Notes under the pieces: model-generated
Database searches by the model: none
Seen by the model: only the letters and a program-made list of their open reading frames with translations
What the model was told of the DNA's origin: nothing
Assembly: GCF_933775445.1 (NCBI RefSeq)
Contig: NC_065875.1
Span: forward strand, 7,639,001 to 7,703,000
DNA length: 64,000 bases
Source: Argentina anserina
Taxonomy: Eukaryota; Streptophyta; Magnoliopsida; Rosales; Rosaceae
Direction of reading: 5' to 3'
In this document: positions 24,344 through 35,667 of the stretch, piece after piece
How positions within the stretch are numbered: the first letter of the stretch is position 1
How the letters are laid out: every line of letters starts with the position of its first letter
Made by a program: the position numbers and the translations under genes

Positions 24344-26684
24344 TGTCACAACCCCGAATTTTGAATGATAAAAATTCGAATTCGAAGGCATGAAAACTCT
24401 AAAACAATCTCAAATATATTGAAATCATCTTATCATAACAGTGTATCGAAACTGAGTCCACAATATGACTCAGTTGAATTGACCAATGGAAATGTAAAAT
24501 TCACTCAATCCTCACCACGAAAAAGAAAGAAATCTTCGACAATTTTCAGAGAAAGCCCTCTAATTCTGCTAATCCACACCTGTAGAACTATCCCCGACAC
24601 CATCGAATAGGTGCACCGGGATTGTAAACACAAACCCGGTAAGCTTTGCAGCTCGTATGAGTAAACCAACAGTATAACACAAATAGTATATAAGGAAAAA
24701 TACTGAAAACATTTAATTATAAATGCACTCATAAGTCACAGGAAGACCCATTTGGATGTCCAATAATATTTAAAAATATCAGTGCTCATGAAACATTGGG
24801 CAACCCATATGTTTACCCAAATTACATTTATAATACGGGTACTCATGAAACCCAGGTACTCATCTGTTACCCTTCATGCAGTACGTCGTCAGACACTAGG
24901 CAACCCATCTGTTACCCAATATCCAAAAATATGGGTACTCATAAGCAGGTAACGCATCTGTTACCCCTTATGAAGTACACCGGTAGACAGACTAGAGCTC
25001 TAACTGCATCGTAACTTTCACCCGGCCAAGGCTAGGTTCCAACATGCCAACACGTCTGAAGATAGAAAAACAAGTCCGAAGACATATCACAGGTCCGAAG
25101 ACAGAAAAACAGGTCCGAAGACACAAACTGTTTTAACAAAACTCAAAGTTAAAACCACGTACAATAACAATCCACCCATGTTATTGTACTACAACAAGCG
25201 ACTCTTGCTCAAATAAAATAAATATAGTTGCCACAGTATAATTCATTTGGAAATAAGAACGTAATAGTATATAATATAACAACTTATATATATGTATCAT
25301 ATTTACCATTTTATACACATACACAACCCACTATATTATATACATGTCATAGTTTGATCTTTTTAATAAAACGTAAATATGAGTCACTACCGAGGGTAGG
25401 CTCGTCATAGTGAGATTTACTCGCATTCACCACAGTCCATAATCACAAAAACCTTTTCAAAATTATTTATTAAAATAGCGTTTTACTTACACATGAACCG
25501 CAGGCGATCAAGTTCATGTAATTTAAACCAAAACATATTTTTAAAATAATTTTTATAAACTAGTGATGCAACGACTATGGTGACAACTCAAACTAAATTC
25601 AATAATTATAATACTACTTCGATCATGATGATTATTGTGAGGTTTACTCACCTTATTTTCTGCGTGCAACTTCAACGACACTGAAAGTAAGTTCCTCACT
25701 CGTTTCGTCGGTCACCTAATAATATGATAAAATGCTTAGAAAACGATACGTAAAATATCAGGTGACGATTTCAGTACAGCTAAACGTTGTTCATAAAATA
25801 TTATTCATGTTTTACTGTTTTACTAAACACTATTTGGTTTTACTTTTTTTCAGAACACTGTTCATATTTACTGTTTGTACGGTTCATGAACACTGCTCAA
25901 AGTAACTGTTCATGAATACTACTCGCAGTACTGTTCATCCAATTTAAAACTTAGAATTTCTTTTCTTTGATTCTCCTAGCACACAACGATTTGGGTTAAA
26001 TCTTTTGGAGGGTTTGTAGTATGGAATGAGACCTTTAAAATGGGACAAGAATCTTACCGATTGGTTACCGGAGGAGGGAGATCCGACGAGTTGGAGTTCG
26101 GCGAAATATGCATTTTCAAGAGAACTTCCGAGCTTCACCGCTCCCAAACGGCGGTGAGATGGCGGGTGGCGCTGCCACCAATCGACAGGGGACGCACCAA
26201 CCTTTCAAACGTGACCGGTGCGCCTCTCTATGCTGGCCAAACGGCGGAGATCCGGCGGCCCAAAATCGGCTGTTCGGGGAGAGAATTTCTGAATTTGTTT
26301 CGGGGTCAACAGTACCCATAAACAGTACTGATCCGAATTTCTGATTTTTCTCCCCATTGTTCTCTTTAATTCCCCTATTTATACTATTTTCCAAAAATGT
26401 CCAAATACCTTTTGATTCGTAACTTCTTCATACCAACTCTGATTTAGGCGTGCCGCGTGTCCACGAATTCGTATCGACGAGCTCTACAAGTTTATGTAAG
26501 AAGTTTTCTAAGAAACCCAATGAGTCAAAAGTCAACTCTTAGACTCGTTAAATTGAACGTTCCCGAACAATTAATCTTTCGAACCCTTTTGTTTTCATCC
26601 TCGTGAAATAAAATTAGATAATGACCAACTTAATAATATCAGGGAACTCATTGGAAATTAGATATGAATTTTCGGGGTATTACA
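24344..26684 (-). repeat. 5' LTR (2341 bp)
   Basis: It begins TGTCACAACCCCGAATTTTG and ends TTTTCGGGGTATTACA on the + strand. The 25040-25135 part has several AGGTCCGAAGACA units. The frame at 26040-26321 matches a frame at 19753-20034 in the other LTR and is LTR sequence. Confidence 0.9.
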
Positions 26685-26704
26685 ATATATATCTCACCCA
26701 CGCG

Positions 26705-26747
<43 letters not shown>

Positions 26748-27778
26748 ATATCTATATATTTCAAGCATATTTTGTATATATCGTATTTTTTATTACATTT
26801 TGAAAGCATTTAAAAAAATAAATGATATAAAAAAGAACTACAATATGTTTTATAATAATCTAGAGCCGGTTTGATTAAGAATGATAAGATTGTATTTTCA
26901 TTCGAAAATAACATTTTGTGATTAGTATAATTGTTGATATAGCAAGGTGACGTGGGATGCCACGTGGATTGCGGCACCAGATCTGGCGTCATATTATGGC
27001 GCTAAAACATTTTCCAATTAGTTATTAGCTTGTGTACTAATGTATGTATATCCTATGATTCCTATCTGATTATCTGAATGAAGCGATACGTATATTTGAG
27101 GATTCATGCATGCATGTTATTACTTCAGCAAGTCATATGGTAACTTAAAGTCCTTGTCAAGGTTAATTTTTAGTGAGAACCATGCCCTTGTTTTGTTCGT
27201 AGAAAGGAAATCGATCAATTCCTTTTCCTCGTAAATGGAAAAGAGAAACAAGCTTCCTACTAACTTTACTTTTTTTTTTTCAGGAACGTTGAAAAGCAAC
27301 GAGAAAATTAAGTTTGCGTTCATTCTAGTGTTTGATTCTTGCAAAGGAATGACGTTAAATCATATTACTATGATATACTTTCTAAATAAAGAGATTAAAT
27401 CATTTAAATGGTTCTGTATGGCTTTATTGCTGTTATTCATGAATTATGATTCTTCCTGAATATATTCAATGCAAGACAAAGGGCCTTTCTTTATGAATGA
27501 TTCTCTGAAAAATATAGTATGCAAGCTAGGCTAGACAAAGGGCCGGACATGAGAAAATAACTCTGAAACCAACATATATAGAATATTTGGTAGCAGTAGC
27601 ATTATGGCATCATACAATCCTGCACTGGAATGTCCTATTTTTTCATAATCCGAGCAGTTGACCTTACACATATATAGACAGACAGATACACAGAAGGACT
27701 ATCAAGTCCCAAGTCCAACTATCACGAAACACCAATGACACCATATAATTAAGCACTTAACTAAAATTGAACATTTAT
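26685..27778. other. intergenic DNA with (TA)n microsatellite
   Basis: A TA-dinucleotide tract lies at about 26713-26745. The rest has no recognised gene. The right end, near 27600-27778, is probably the 3' UTR side of the PR-1-like gene on the minus strand. Confidence 0.5.
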
Positions 27779-28345
27779 TTAATAGGGCTTCTCACCAATA
27801 TAATTACCAGGCGGATCATAATTACAAGTCATGAACACATCTCCATCATCACAAACAACCCTAGCACACCCCACTCTCCTCGTACTCTTCCAGACTATCT
27901 GAGTATAGTGCCCGCACATTTGACCCTCTTCGCACATATTGGTTGCGTAAGTGTAGTACTTCTCCTCAGCCGCCCAAGTATTCACTGCGTCGATCGGAGT
28001 CCACGTCGAGCCGCTGCCCCAGTAGATGTTCTCTCCCAGCTTGAACCCGTCTTCCGGGAACGAATGCTGCAGCTTGCAGTCGGCTTTTCGGATGCCTGCC
28101 CACCACCGTGCGTACCTCTCGAGCTGGAAGTCCCACATGAGTGGCACCTCCCACTTTGCTGCCCTGACCATGTTGTGTTGGAACAAGAACTGGAGTGACT
28201 CCCCAATGCATCCCAAGCATAGTTGCTTGGAGATCCTCAGAACGGTCTCGTTGTTCGGCTTTTGCGGATGTGTGACAGGTGATTGAGAGTATGCATGTGA
28301 AGCGCAGAGAGCAAAGAGGATCAAGGTCAAAAGTAGTGCCTTCAT
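27779..28345 (-). CDS. PR-1-like CAP-domain secreted protein
   Basis: A single-exon 188-residue protein, complete from ATG to stop. Residues 1-20 (MKALLLTLILFALCASHAYS) are a signal peptide, so it is predicted to be apoplastic. The CAP domain runs from about 48 to 188: FLFQHNMVRA with His57, LMWDFQLERYARWWAG, GENIYWGSG with Glu105, AVNTWAAEEKYY, CGHYTQIVWKSTRRVGCARV with His146, and [15 protein letters not shown] at the end. The conserved His/Glu cavity residues and six or more Cys are present. The last 11 residues fit the CAPE peptide pattern (CNYx then PxGNxxxxxPY). CAP/PR-1 proteins bind sterols and act in defence or development; the exact role here is unknown. It resembles the Arabidopsis AT4G25780 type in my memory, with its extra N-terminal Cys segment (QLCLGCIGES). 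A TATA-like GCATATAAC lies about 50 bp upstream. The paralogue at 16115 is broken. Confidence 0.94.
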   Translation of the reverse strand: MKALLLTLILFALCASHAYSQSPVTHPQKPNNETVLRISKQLCLGCIGESLQFLFQHNMVRAAKWEVPLMWDFQLERYARWWAGIRKADCKLQHSFPEDGFKLGENIYWGSGSTWTPIDAVNTWAAEEKYYTYATNMCEEGQMCGHYTQIVWKSTRRVGCARVVCDDGDVFMTCNYDPPGNYIGEKPY

Positions 28346-29895
28346 TTTCTGTACTAGCTAACTATACTAATTAGTAATTACTAGCTAGGTCCTGTTATAT
28401 GCAATTGTGTATATGATCTGCGACAAATTAAAGAGATACGACGGTCAGGAAGAGCCACAAGCTACGACGGGTGTGGAACACCACAGAGCCTATTTGGTGG
28501 TTGAGGAGGAGCCTATTTGTCCAGAAGCTAGCACAATGTTGGCTTGTAGTTATTGTATTATGGTTTTCTTTGCTTGGAGCAGTTAGCACTTATATAAACT
28601 TGTGCGGCAGTGTATGCATGATTGAAGAAGTTAGTCTCGTGAATTTGGGTATGTTGCACCCGTGAACGTCGTATGTTTTTATTAGGGAGATTGTGGCCAC
28701 TATGCTCGATTGGTGGATTCTAGAACATGGCATGTGTCACTTGGAAAGAAACTTATGGCATTGTCAAGCTACTGTGCGGTTGGTCCAATTGTTGTATCTG
28801 GCCGGTTCTGCCAACGAAAACAATAACAGGAATGCATGATGCTTGATTTTGATTTATACTTTTACAGTGTTCTAGGGTTGTTTTGTTTTTTAGAATGTTC
28901 TTTTCTTTCTCCTTTTTTAGATGAACTTTACGTACTATATTGAATTTTGCGATATTCATTGTCAAAACTCCTTTATCAATAGAAAAAAAATGTTCATATA
29001 GGTTATCGTGTGTCCAGTGTCATTTGATCTAATAACACAAGTCTCTCTTAGTGAGTAAGAGGTCGTGAGTTTGACATTGATAAAACTCATTTTAAATAAA
29101 GTAATATACAACCGATTATTAGAATTTTTATTAAATTTTAAAATACAATATTATTTTGAGTAATCTTAAATTCAGAAGTTGAACAATCGTTTTATTTCTA
29201 AAGCATTCTATTACAAGCTAATGAATTAATCATATATATATATCATGATCATAATATGTATGGGGGTTATTACATTCATTCCTTTGTAACTTCTTTTTTA
29301 TCTTTATGAGTTACAAACTTCCAGTGTATATAATCTTGACATCTCTCTTTCATTAAAAAAACATATAAACACATTATATTCTCTATAATTGAAGTTCTCT
29401 TAGTTGTCTTTCTATCATGCCAAGGGAAGAACTAAGTAGTTTTAGGATCCGAGTCTGAAAGTGTACGCTTACGAGGATCAACTGTTGTTATACTCTGGAG
29501 GGTAGACGCTATAAACCTGCTACACCGAGACATTATCTCCAAGAGGCGGAATCTGCTCTTACTGGCAATGTTTACACGACTTAACCTTAAACATTTCTTC
29601 GTTCAAGTGTTAGTTGCAAGCCTCATTAATCAAAGATAAGTATTCATATTATGCTATTTTATAATGATTTCAACTTAATTATTACTAATATTATTTGTTA
29701 ATAATATCTTGTATTTGCATGATTTTGTAAGAGACAAAATCATGGCGACTAGAGAAGCATTCATCTACCAAATTTCCTACACTCATGTCTCTACTAGGGT
29801 TTATGGTTGGTCATGGCCATTGCTATCCTTTTGGTTAACCTTTTCTTTCTTATTGCTACTGTTGGTATCTAAACATGTAAACTGATTATATAGAG
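28346..29895. other. intergenic DNA, nothing recognised
   Basis: No gene motif in either strand; AT content rises after 28900. It includes the upstream region of the PR-1-like gene. Confidence 0.45.
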
Positions 29896-30400
29896 AGTAA
29901 AAACCTAAAATGGTATCCAAACTTTTGTCAAAGGTACTTTTTGGTACCTGAGAAATTTTATTACTCAAAATAGTACATGATCATTACTTTGTTACTAAAA
30001 TATGTATCTCTGTTAGTTTTTCCATTAAATTGATGATGTGACATGTATTTTGCCTTTTATTGCCCAATAATTAATGGGAAAAACTGTAATTTAAAAATAA
30101 ATTTTTTTTATTGTTAAAGAAACTATATATACTAAAACTTGTGTTATGATTTGTATTATAAAAGTTAGTTTTCATCTCATTAAATTTGTAAATAATATAT
30201 ATGTATGATTTATCCTTAATCAATGACCATATGTAATTTGATGGAAATTTGTGAGAATTTTTGAGAAAAAATAAAAGAAATTAGGGAGTGAGGAAAAATC
30301 TATTATTTTTTGTGTATAAACCATTTTGCCCTTCTAAATACATGCCACATCATCGATTTAACGAAAAAACTAACGAATATACCATATTTAGTAACGGTGT
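29896..30400. mobile_element. TIR (MITE-like) element, right end cut by an LTR
   Basis: A long imperfect inverted repeat is visible. The left arm at about 29988-30056 (GTTACTAAAATATGTATCTC, GTTAGTTTTTCCATTAAATT, GATGATGTGACATGTATTTT) pairs with the right arm at about 30327-30394 (AAATACATGCCACATCATCG, TTAACGAAAAAACTAAC, ATATTTAGTAAC). The arm probably extends further left to about 29896, but its right partner is missing because an LTR starts at 30401. There is no transposase. Confidence 0.6.
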
Positions 30401-30972
30401 TGTGGCATCCTGACCTCGACCCAAAACTAAAAGAAATGAATCAAATCTCTACTTCCCCAATGAAACTCGAAGGACCCCAAAAGGACAATAGGAATTCAAG
30501 CGGCCTACTTTGAGAGATGAGAAAATAACACGTCGGCATGGGATTGCCAGATTGAGGTGGAGGAATTGAGCAGTGGCTCAAAATGGTGGTTCCGGAAGAG
30601 ACATGAGAGAAAGATCCAGAGAGAACCCTCGTCCGAAAAGACAGCCCGAACATTTTGGCAATGATCCCCCTTCTCCTCCACCCCCCCCCCCCCCCCCCAC
30701 CTTTGTTCTAATCCTCTCCCTATTTTATTTATGGTATTATCTAATGATTCATTTACCCTTTTAATTAGTAGCTCAATTCCCGTAACAACTCGCAAAATAT
30801 TCTTCATCGGATGTCCGTTTATTACTGATATCTACCACATTCAAATATATTTCCAAACGAATTTTACTTAACTTAATACACATTTTATTAATGAGTCGTC
30901 CGATCAATAGCATTTTATTCGAAATGCAAACAATATATATTATATTACTTTTTAAATATGCGAGATATTACA
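30401..30972 (-). mobile_element. Ty3/gypsy 3' LTR (about 570 bp) with polypurine tract
   Basis: On the + strand it starts TGTGGCATCCTGACCTCGAC and ends GCGAGATATTACA. It is followed by AACTCACTCCCTTTAAA, equivalent to a polypurine tract on the minus strand. The interior that should follow is interrupted at 31104 by another LTR. A C19-type homopolymer run occurs at about 30679-30698. The start could be 2 bp earlier. Confidence 0.55.
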
Positions 30973-31103
30973 AACTCACTCCCTTTAAAAAAAATTTGTC
31001 CTCAAAATTTAAGGTCAATGTTGATGCCTACGTATAACTATAACTTTTATACGTAGAGGCAAACACTAAACAAATTGGTAATTTCTGTATCAAGCAGTAA
31101 ACA
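30973..31103. other. remnant interior of the 30401 LTR element
   Basis: 131 bp between two LTRs. It starts with the reverse-complement polypurine tract and contains TTTGTCCTCAAAATTTAAGG, which parallels the TTTCGTCCCGAAATTTAAG found just inside the LTR at 20414. No coding. Confidence 0.45.
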
Positions 31104-33274
31104 TGTCACATCCCGGAAAGGAATGGGAGCAGTAGATTTGATTTAAAAAGTAGATTAACAAGCGTAACGAAATGAAGAAGTTTGTTTTGTACACTCACTA
31201 ATGAAAAAGACCTGTGCATGAATTTTTTCATAATGACAAGTCTATAGATTCTACAAGAGGAACAACAACTTTAAATATTCCCGCAAATTCTACAAGTTAT
31301 AAAGTTTACAAATGAAAGGCGGAAGATGGTGAAATGTCACCAGCCATGTTTAACAAATAACAACAATCCAAATTTGGAAAACTGCAAAGTGGTGACAAGT
31401 ACAACATAAACAACCTCGGAATTACAAATAATGACACCAATTAAAGAAAAATAACTATAGGCATAAATAGAGACAATGGTTCTCTAACGTAAGACTCCTA
31501 GCTCCGAATAACAGAATGACATGCAAAGACATTGTAGTAGGGGTGAGCGTCGTCCTCGCTTGCCCAGTAGGGGTCAGCCCACCCATGAATTTGAAAACCA
31601 AAACATGTAAGGATATGAAATAGATTTTATAAAACGTTTGAGTCTAAGTTATTTGGTACCGTTAAAATTCTTTTCTAAAACCATGCAGGTTTAATAAACA
31701 CATCATGCTAAAACAGTAGGGATCCCTTTTTATAGGATTGTAATAAATATAATGGAATGCATGCCCAATCCTAACGACTAGGAGGCGAACGAGTCACCTC
31801 TTAAATCGAGGTTAACCACCCTTATTGCTAAAAACAATAAAGGAGCAAGAGTGTTCATTCAAGACAATACCCTAAAATAAATGAATAGCACACATGGTGG
31901 AATGGTAACAGGGCATTGCCCCTCCGGAGGATTTACGGATTCGACACAGAGGGGTCTTGGACTGGTATCCCAGAACCTCAGTACTCTCAGGTCTATAACA
32001 CTCTAACAATCCTATTTTAAAAGTTGTCTAGCATCTGGTTTTCACAAGCATTTAATGCATCAATAGTAATTCAAATAATAATTTAATCTCGAGTCCTAGA
32101 CTATGAATTTCATATAATTGGCTAAAGCAGCATGAGAGGGTTAGCTCCCCTACTTGGAATGACGTGTAGAATCCCCGAGTCCATAACGTATGCTCCCGCT
32201 CCAATCTTGTTATCCTAAATGTTGATCAATTCTCGAGTGATTTTTGAGGCAACGATGCAAAAATAATTCATCTTCATTCTAAATGTAGTAAACAAGTTGA
32301 CTCGATCTTCAATCCTAGTTTGACAAAGAAAGTCAAAGTTTGACTTTCTATTGGCTAAGTCTTCCCTAGTTTGACCAGGAGTTGACTAAGTTGACCTTAT
32401 TCGACATTTTTATCAACTAATTCTCGGATAACCTGAAAACAGTCTAACCTTAATCGTCGAATGATAATAAGTATGATTTAAGGTTATTAAAGACACTTAG
32501 AATAATATCGATGATTAATTTAATTACCGACAGATTATCTAAAGTTAAAGAGTTCTCGATTTCCGAACCAGGCAGGAATCGGAACTATCGATTAGTCGTC
32601 ACCAAGTTGAAATAACATTTTCACTAAGTTATGTTAATTAAAAAAATAAAATCGTAAAAACTTTTTTTAATAAAATAGTAAAAGGTAACATATGGTAAAA
32701 CTGTAAAATTGTAGAAATTAAATAGTAAAAACAGTGAAATAGTACTTTATGCCAGGGACAGAACAATAATTTCACTTAGTCGGTAAAAGTAAAAGGGTAA
32801 ACTGTAAATGGTAAAAACCCATTTTCATCCTTATCTCTCCAATCACAATCCGGCCTCCAAAACCATCTCCAATCAACTCCAAACTAACATACAAGACTTC
32901 TAATGCTTCTCAATTAATCCAACAAACAACAACACACAACACATAAGAAAAAAGTAACAAAATGCTACCTTAACAAACTTCTGTTGATAATAACTTTCAT
33001 ATACGATATCCGATTACGGTGTGCCATGTGTCCACGAGCTCGTATCGATGAGCTCTACAACTTCTGTGAAGGAAATTTTCAGAGATGAGTGACATAATAA
33101 AAGTCGACTCTTGAGCCATAGAAAACGTAACGTTTTCGAACTTAAATTTCCGAAATCAGTTTCATTTCGCAAGATATCGACGAGAAGGCGTAAAAATGCG
33201 ATTTTACTCAAATTACCAAGGTTAATAATCTACAAGAATTATATAAATTAAACCCGAAAATTCAGGGTATTACA
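31104..33274 (-). mobile_element. 3' LTR of chromodomain Ty3/gypsy element (2171 bp)
   Basis: It begins TGTCACATCCCGGAAAGGAA and ends AAATTCAGGGTATTACA on the + strand. Directly after is TTCTACCCCCTTTAAAGGAA, the reverse complement of a polypurine tract (33275-33290). Its internal motifs (TCCACGAGCTCGTATCGATG, AACTTTCATATACGATATCC) recur in the other gypsy LTRs. The element body lies to the right. The second LTR is missing. Confidence 0.85.
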
Positions 33275-33321
33275 TTCTACCCCCTTTAAAGGAATTTCGT
33301 CTCGAAATTCAAGTTCTCTAC

Positions 33322-33727
33322 TCAACAAACAACTGCGGATATCTTGTCCTCATATCCGACTCTAGCTCCCAAGAGGCATCACCCTTATCATGGTGACTCC
33401 ACAAAACCTTAACCAGTTCCACCTCTTTTCTACGAAGCTTCTTTGTCGACATATCCAAAATCGAACCGGCTCGATAATAAAGGTGGCATTCTCCCTCACC
33501 TCAATGGAGCTATGATCAATCACATGTGACTCATCTGGTACATACTTTCTCAACATGGAAATGTGGAAAACGTTGTGAATATCTGACATGCTCGTAGGTA
33601 AACCTAGCCGATAGGCCAAATCTTCTACCTTCTCAAGAATCTCGAAAGACCCAACATACCTCGGAGCTAACTTTCCATTCTTGCCAAATCTCACCACACC
33701 CTTCATAGGGGAGACTTTTAAGAACAC
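33322..33727 (-). pseudogene. gypsy integrase C-terminus and chromodomain (frameshifted)
   Basis: The frame from 33727 reads MFLKVSPMKGVVRFGKNGKL, PRYVGSFEILEKV and FHISMLRKYVPD, the GPY/F-type integrase C-terminal region. After a one-base shift near 33465 the next frame reads LRRKEVELVKVLW, then ASWELESDMRTRYPQLF and a stop near 33322. That last part is the Tekay/Del-type chromodomain, which directs insertion into heterochromatin in known chromoviruses. Confidence 0.85.
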
Positions 33728-33781
33728 ATGGTCACCAATCTCAAAATCGACATGTCTCTTCTTTGAGTCTACATAGCTCTT

Positions 33782-34355
33782 CTATCTACTCTGGGTTGTT
33801 CGGATCCTATTTCGAATAATCGAGATCTTCTCCAAGGTTTCCTGAATCACCTCATGACCCATTAGTGCTTCATCACCAACTTCGGCCCAACAGATAGGTG
33901 ATCTACATGGTCTACCGTAAAGAGCTTCAAAAGGTGTCATGTCGATGCTAGAATGGTAACTATTGTTGTAGGCAAACTCAATCAACCTTATCCTCCCAAC
34001 ATCCTTTAAAATCAAGAATACAATCTCTCAACATATCCTTCATTACTTGATTCACCCTTTCTGTCTGCCCATCAGTTTGTGGATGAAATGTTGTACTCAT
34101 ATCCAAGGTAGTACCCAAAGCCTTATGTAAACTACCCCAGAACTTCGAAGTGAAACGTGCATCTCGATCAGATAGAATAGAAACAGGTGCACCATGAAGT
34201 CTCACTATCTCATCCAGATATAACTTCCCTAACACATCCACTGAGTACTTCATCGATACCGGAAGAAAGTGTGCTGACTTCGTCAGTCGATCAACAATCA
34301 CCCATATTGTGTTGTGACCTTTCTTGGACTTAGGCAGTCCTATCACAAAGTCCAT
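33782..34355 (-). pseudogene. Ty3/gypsy integrase catalytic core
   Basis: Frame 34355-33978 reads MDFVIGLPKSKKGHNTIWVI, then DRLTKSAHF, ILSDRDARFTSKFW, FHPQTDGQTERVNQ, with the D-D-E catalytic residues in VIVDRLT, SDRD and TERVNQ. Frame 34015-33782 continues ([32 protein letters not shown]). A frame change near 34000 and a stop near 33780 break it. Confidence 0.92.
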
Positions 34356-34630
34356 TGAAATTTATTCCACTTGCAAAGAGGAATAGGCAATGGTTTCAAC
34401 ATGACAGCGGGTCGCTGATGCTTTGCCTTCACTTGCTGACAAGTAACACACTTTGATACGAACTCTGCCACGTCTTTCTTCATCTCATCCCACCAGAATT
34501 GCCTACGGAGGTCTTTATAAATCTTGGTGCTCTCTGGGTGCACTATATAACGAGATCGGTGTGCTGCACGAATGACCTCCTCTTTGAGATCTGCACAATC
34601 TGGAACACACAATCTTGTCCCAAACTTCAA
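34343..34630 (-). pseudogene. Ty3/gypsy integrase zinc-binding (H2C2) domain
   Basis: The frame reads IRAAHRSRYIVHPESTKIYK, LRRQFWWDEMKKDVAEFV and SKCVTCQQVKAKHQ, the HHCC integrase N-domain. It overlaps the catalytic-core frame by a few bases in another phase, marking a small frameshift. Confidence 0.92.
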
Positions 34631-35062
34631 ACCCCCATCGGATCCAACTCTTCACTATGATGGACATTCCTCAAGCGAATCTACCACGAGATCTACCAAC
34701 TTAGCTCGTGAGAATCTATCTTGTGTCTGACCCTGAATGATCCTTCAGATTAATGTAGGCTGCATTGAGACACTACTAAGAAAGACCGTTGGTTCTCTTC
34801 CTGATTGTACAAGATCAAACTCAGATGCGGTCTCGAGCATAAGCCATTCTTGAACCATAAGAGAAACTATCATACCCCTTGGTTTCCTACTCAAGGCATC
34901 GGTAACCACGTTTGCTTTTCTAGGATGGTACTCTAAGGTGAAGTCATAATCCTTAAGGAGTTACATCCATCTCCTCTGCCTCATATTCAAATCCTTATGT
35001 GAGACCAGATACTTCAAACTCTTATAATCAGAAAAGAGTTGCTTTTATATAGAACCTGAAGG
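34631..35062 (-). pseudogene. Ty3/gypsy RNase H remnant, truncated
   Basis: The minus strand reads QLFSDYKSLKYLVSHKDLNM, RQRRWM, DYDFTLEYHPRKANV and DALSRKPRG, with stops in between. This is the end of the gypsy RNase H domain. It ceases at 35062, the insertion site of the next LTR element. The DNA that resumes at 41421 does not read as the expected upstream RT, so the gypsy copy was probably already truncated before the insertion. Confidence 0.8.
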
Positions 35063-35653
35063 TGTTGGAAATAAGTTGGACTTCGACATTATCTAAAACA
35101 CTTAAGTAATTACAAAATTAATATTAAGATAAATGGGAGAATTACATAGAAGTAAATCCCAATGCTAGTTATTCATTGAGAAGTATATCTCTTGGTGGAT
35201 TAGAACTCTCATTAGTTGTCAACCTGTACAATATCTAGTAAATGATAACAATTAAGTCTCCTATCAGATTAAACCTTGAGTCGATCTTGGACTCTCTATG
35301 GGTGAGTACAAGATGAGATTTAGGCCACTGCATATATACATGAGAAAGTCCCTGAGCACACACAAGTTTTGAGCATTTAATTCAGCCTCATTACTGAGCC
35401 TTTGTGTTGTGTTTCAGAAGACTATTTCCTCACTAACTCTTTATGTTCATTGTTGCAATGGTTATGTTTTAACTCATATGTAAAGTTCATACTAGGATTC
35501 AGATTGTTGTTGATCAAAGAAATAGATACATATCTCTTTAAGAACACATACAGATGTATAATGAGATTGATGTTCATGTGTTTACGATTACTATGAAAAG
35601 ATCCTCTTATTATATGATGATATCGTGTCTACATCATATACTTTAGACCAACA
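35063..35653 (+). repeat. 5' LTR (591 bp)
   Basis: It starts TGTTGGAAATAAGTTGGAC and ends CTTTAGACCAACA. The first 6 and last 6 bases (TGTTGG/CCAACA) are inverted repeats. Confidence 0.95.
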
Positions 35654-35655
35654 TA

Positions 35656-35667
35656 TGGTATCAGAGC
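35656..35667 (+). promoter_or_regulatory. primer-binding site (initiator Met-tRNA)
   Basis: TGGTATCAGAGC stands 2 bp inside the 5' LTR, a perfect match to the classical plant PBS. Confidence 0.95.

Larger units (their letters stand above)
17991..26684 (-). mobile_element. Ty3/gypsy LTR retrotransposon, two LTRs, non-autonomous
   Basis: The element has a 3' LTR at 17991-20398 and a 5' LTR at 24344-26684, a polypurine tract at 20399-20413, a PBS at 24330-24342 and a protease/RT remnant at 23237-24110, all on the minus strand. The internal part is only about 3.95 kb. Gag is absent: the leader passes directly into protease. Everything after the first RT motifs (RNase H, integrase) is replaced by non-coding DNA. 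It cannot move on its own. The leader and protease are close to those of the 12.6-15.1 kb element, so both are one family. The flanking 5 bp (ATGTG and ATATA) do not match, but both flanks lie in (TA)n DNA where slippage could erase a target duplication. Confidence 0.88.

Noticed and set aside
27966..28286. Open frames on both strands over the PR-1-like gene
   Set aside because: Shadows of the intact PR-1-like frame, which alone has signal peptide and CAP motifs.
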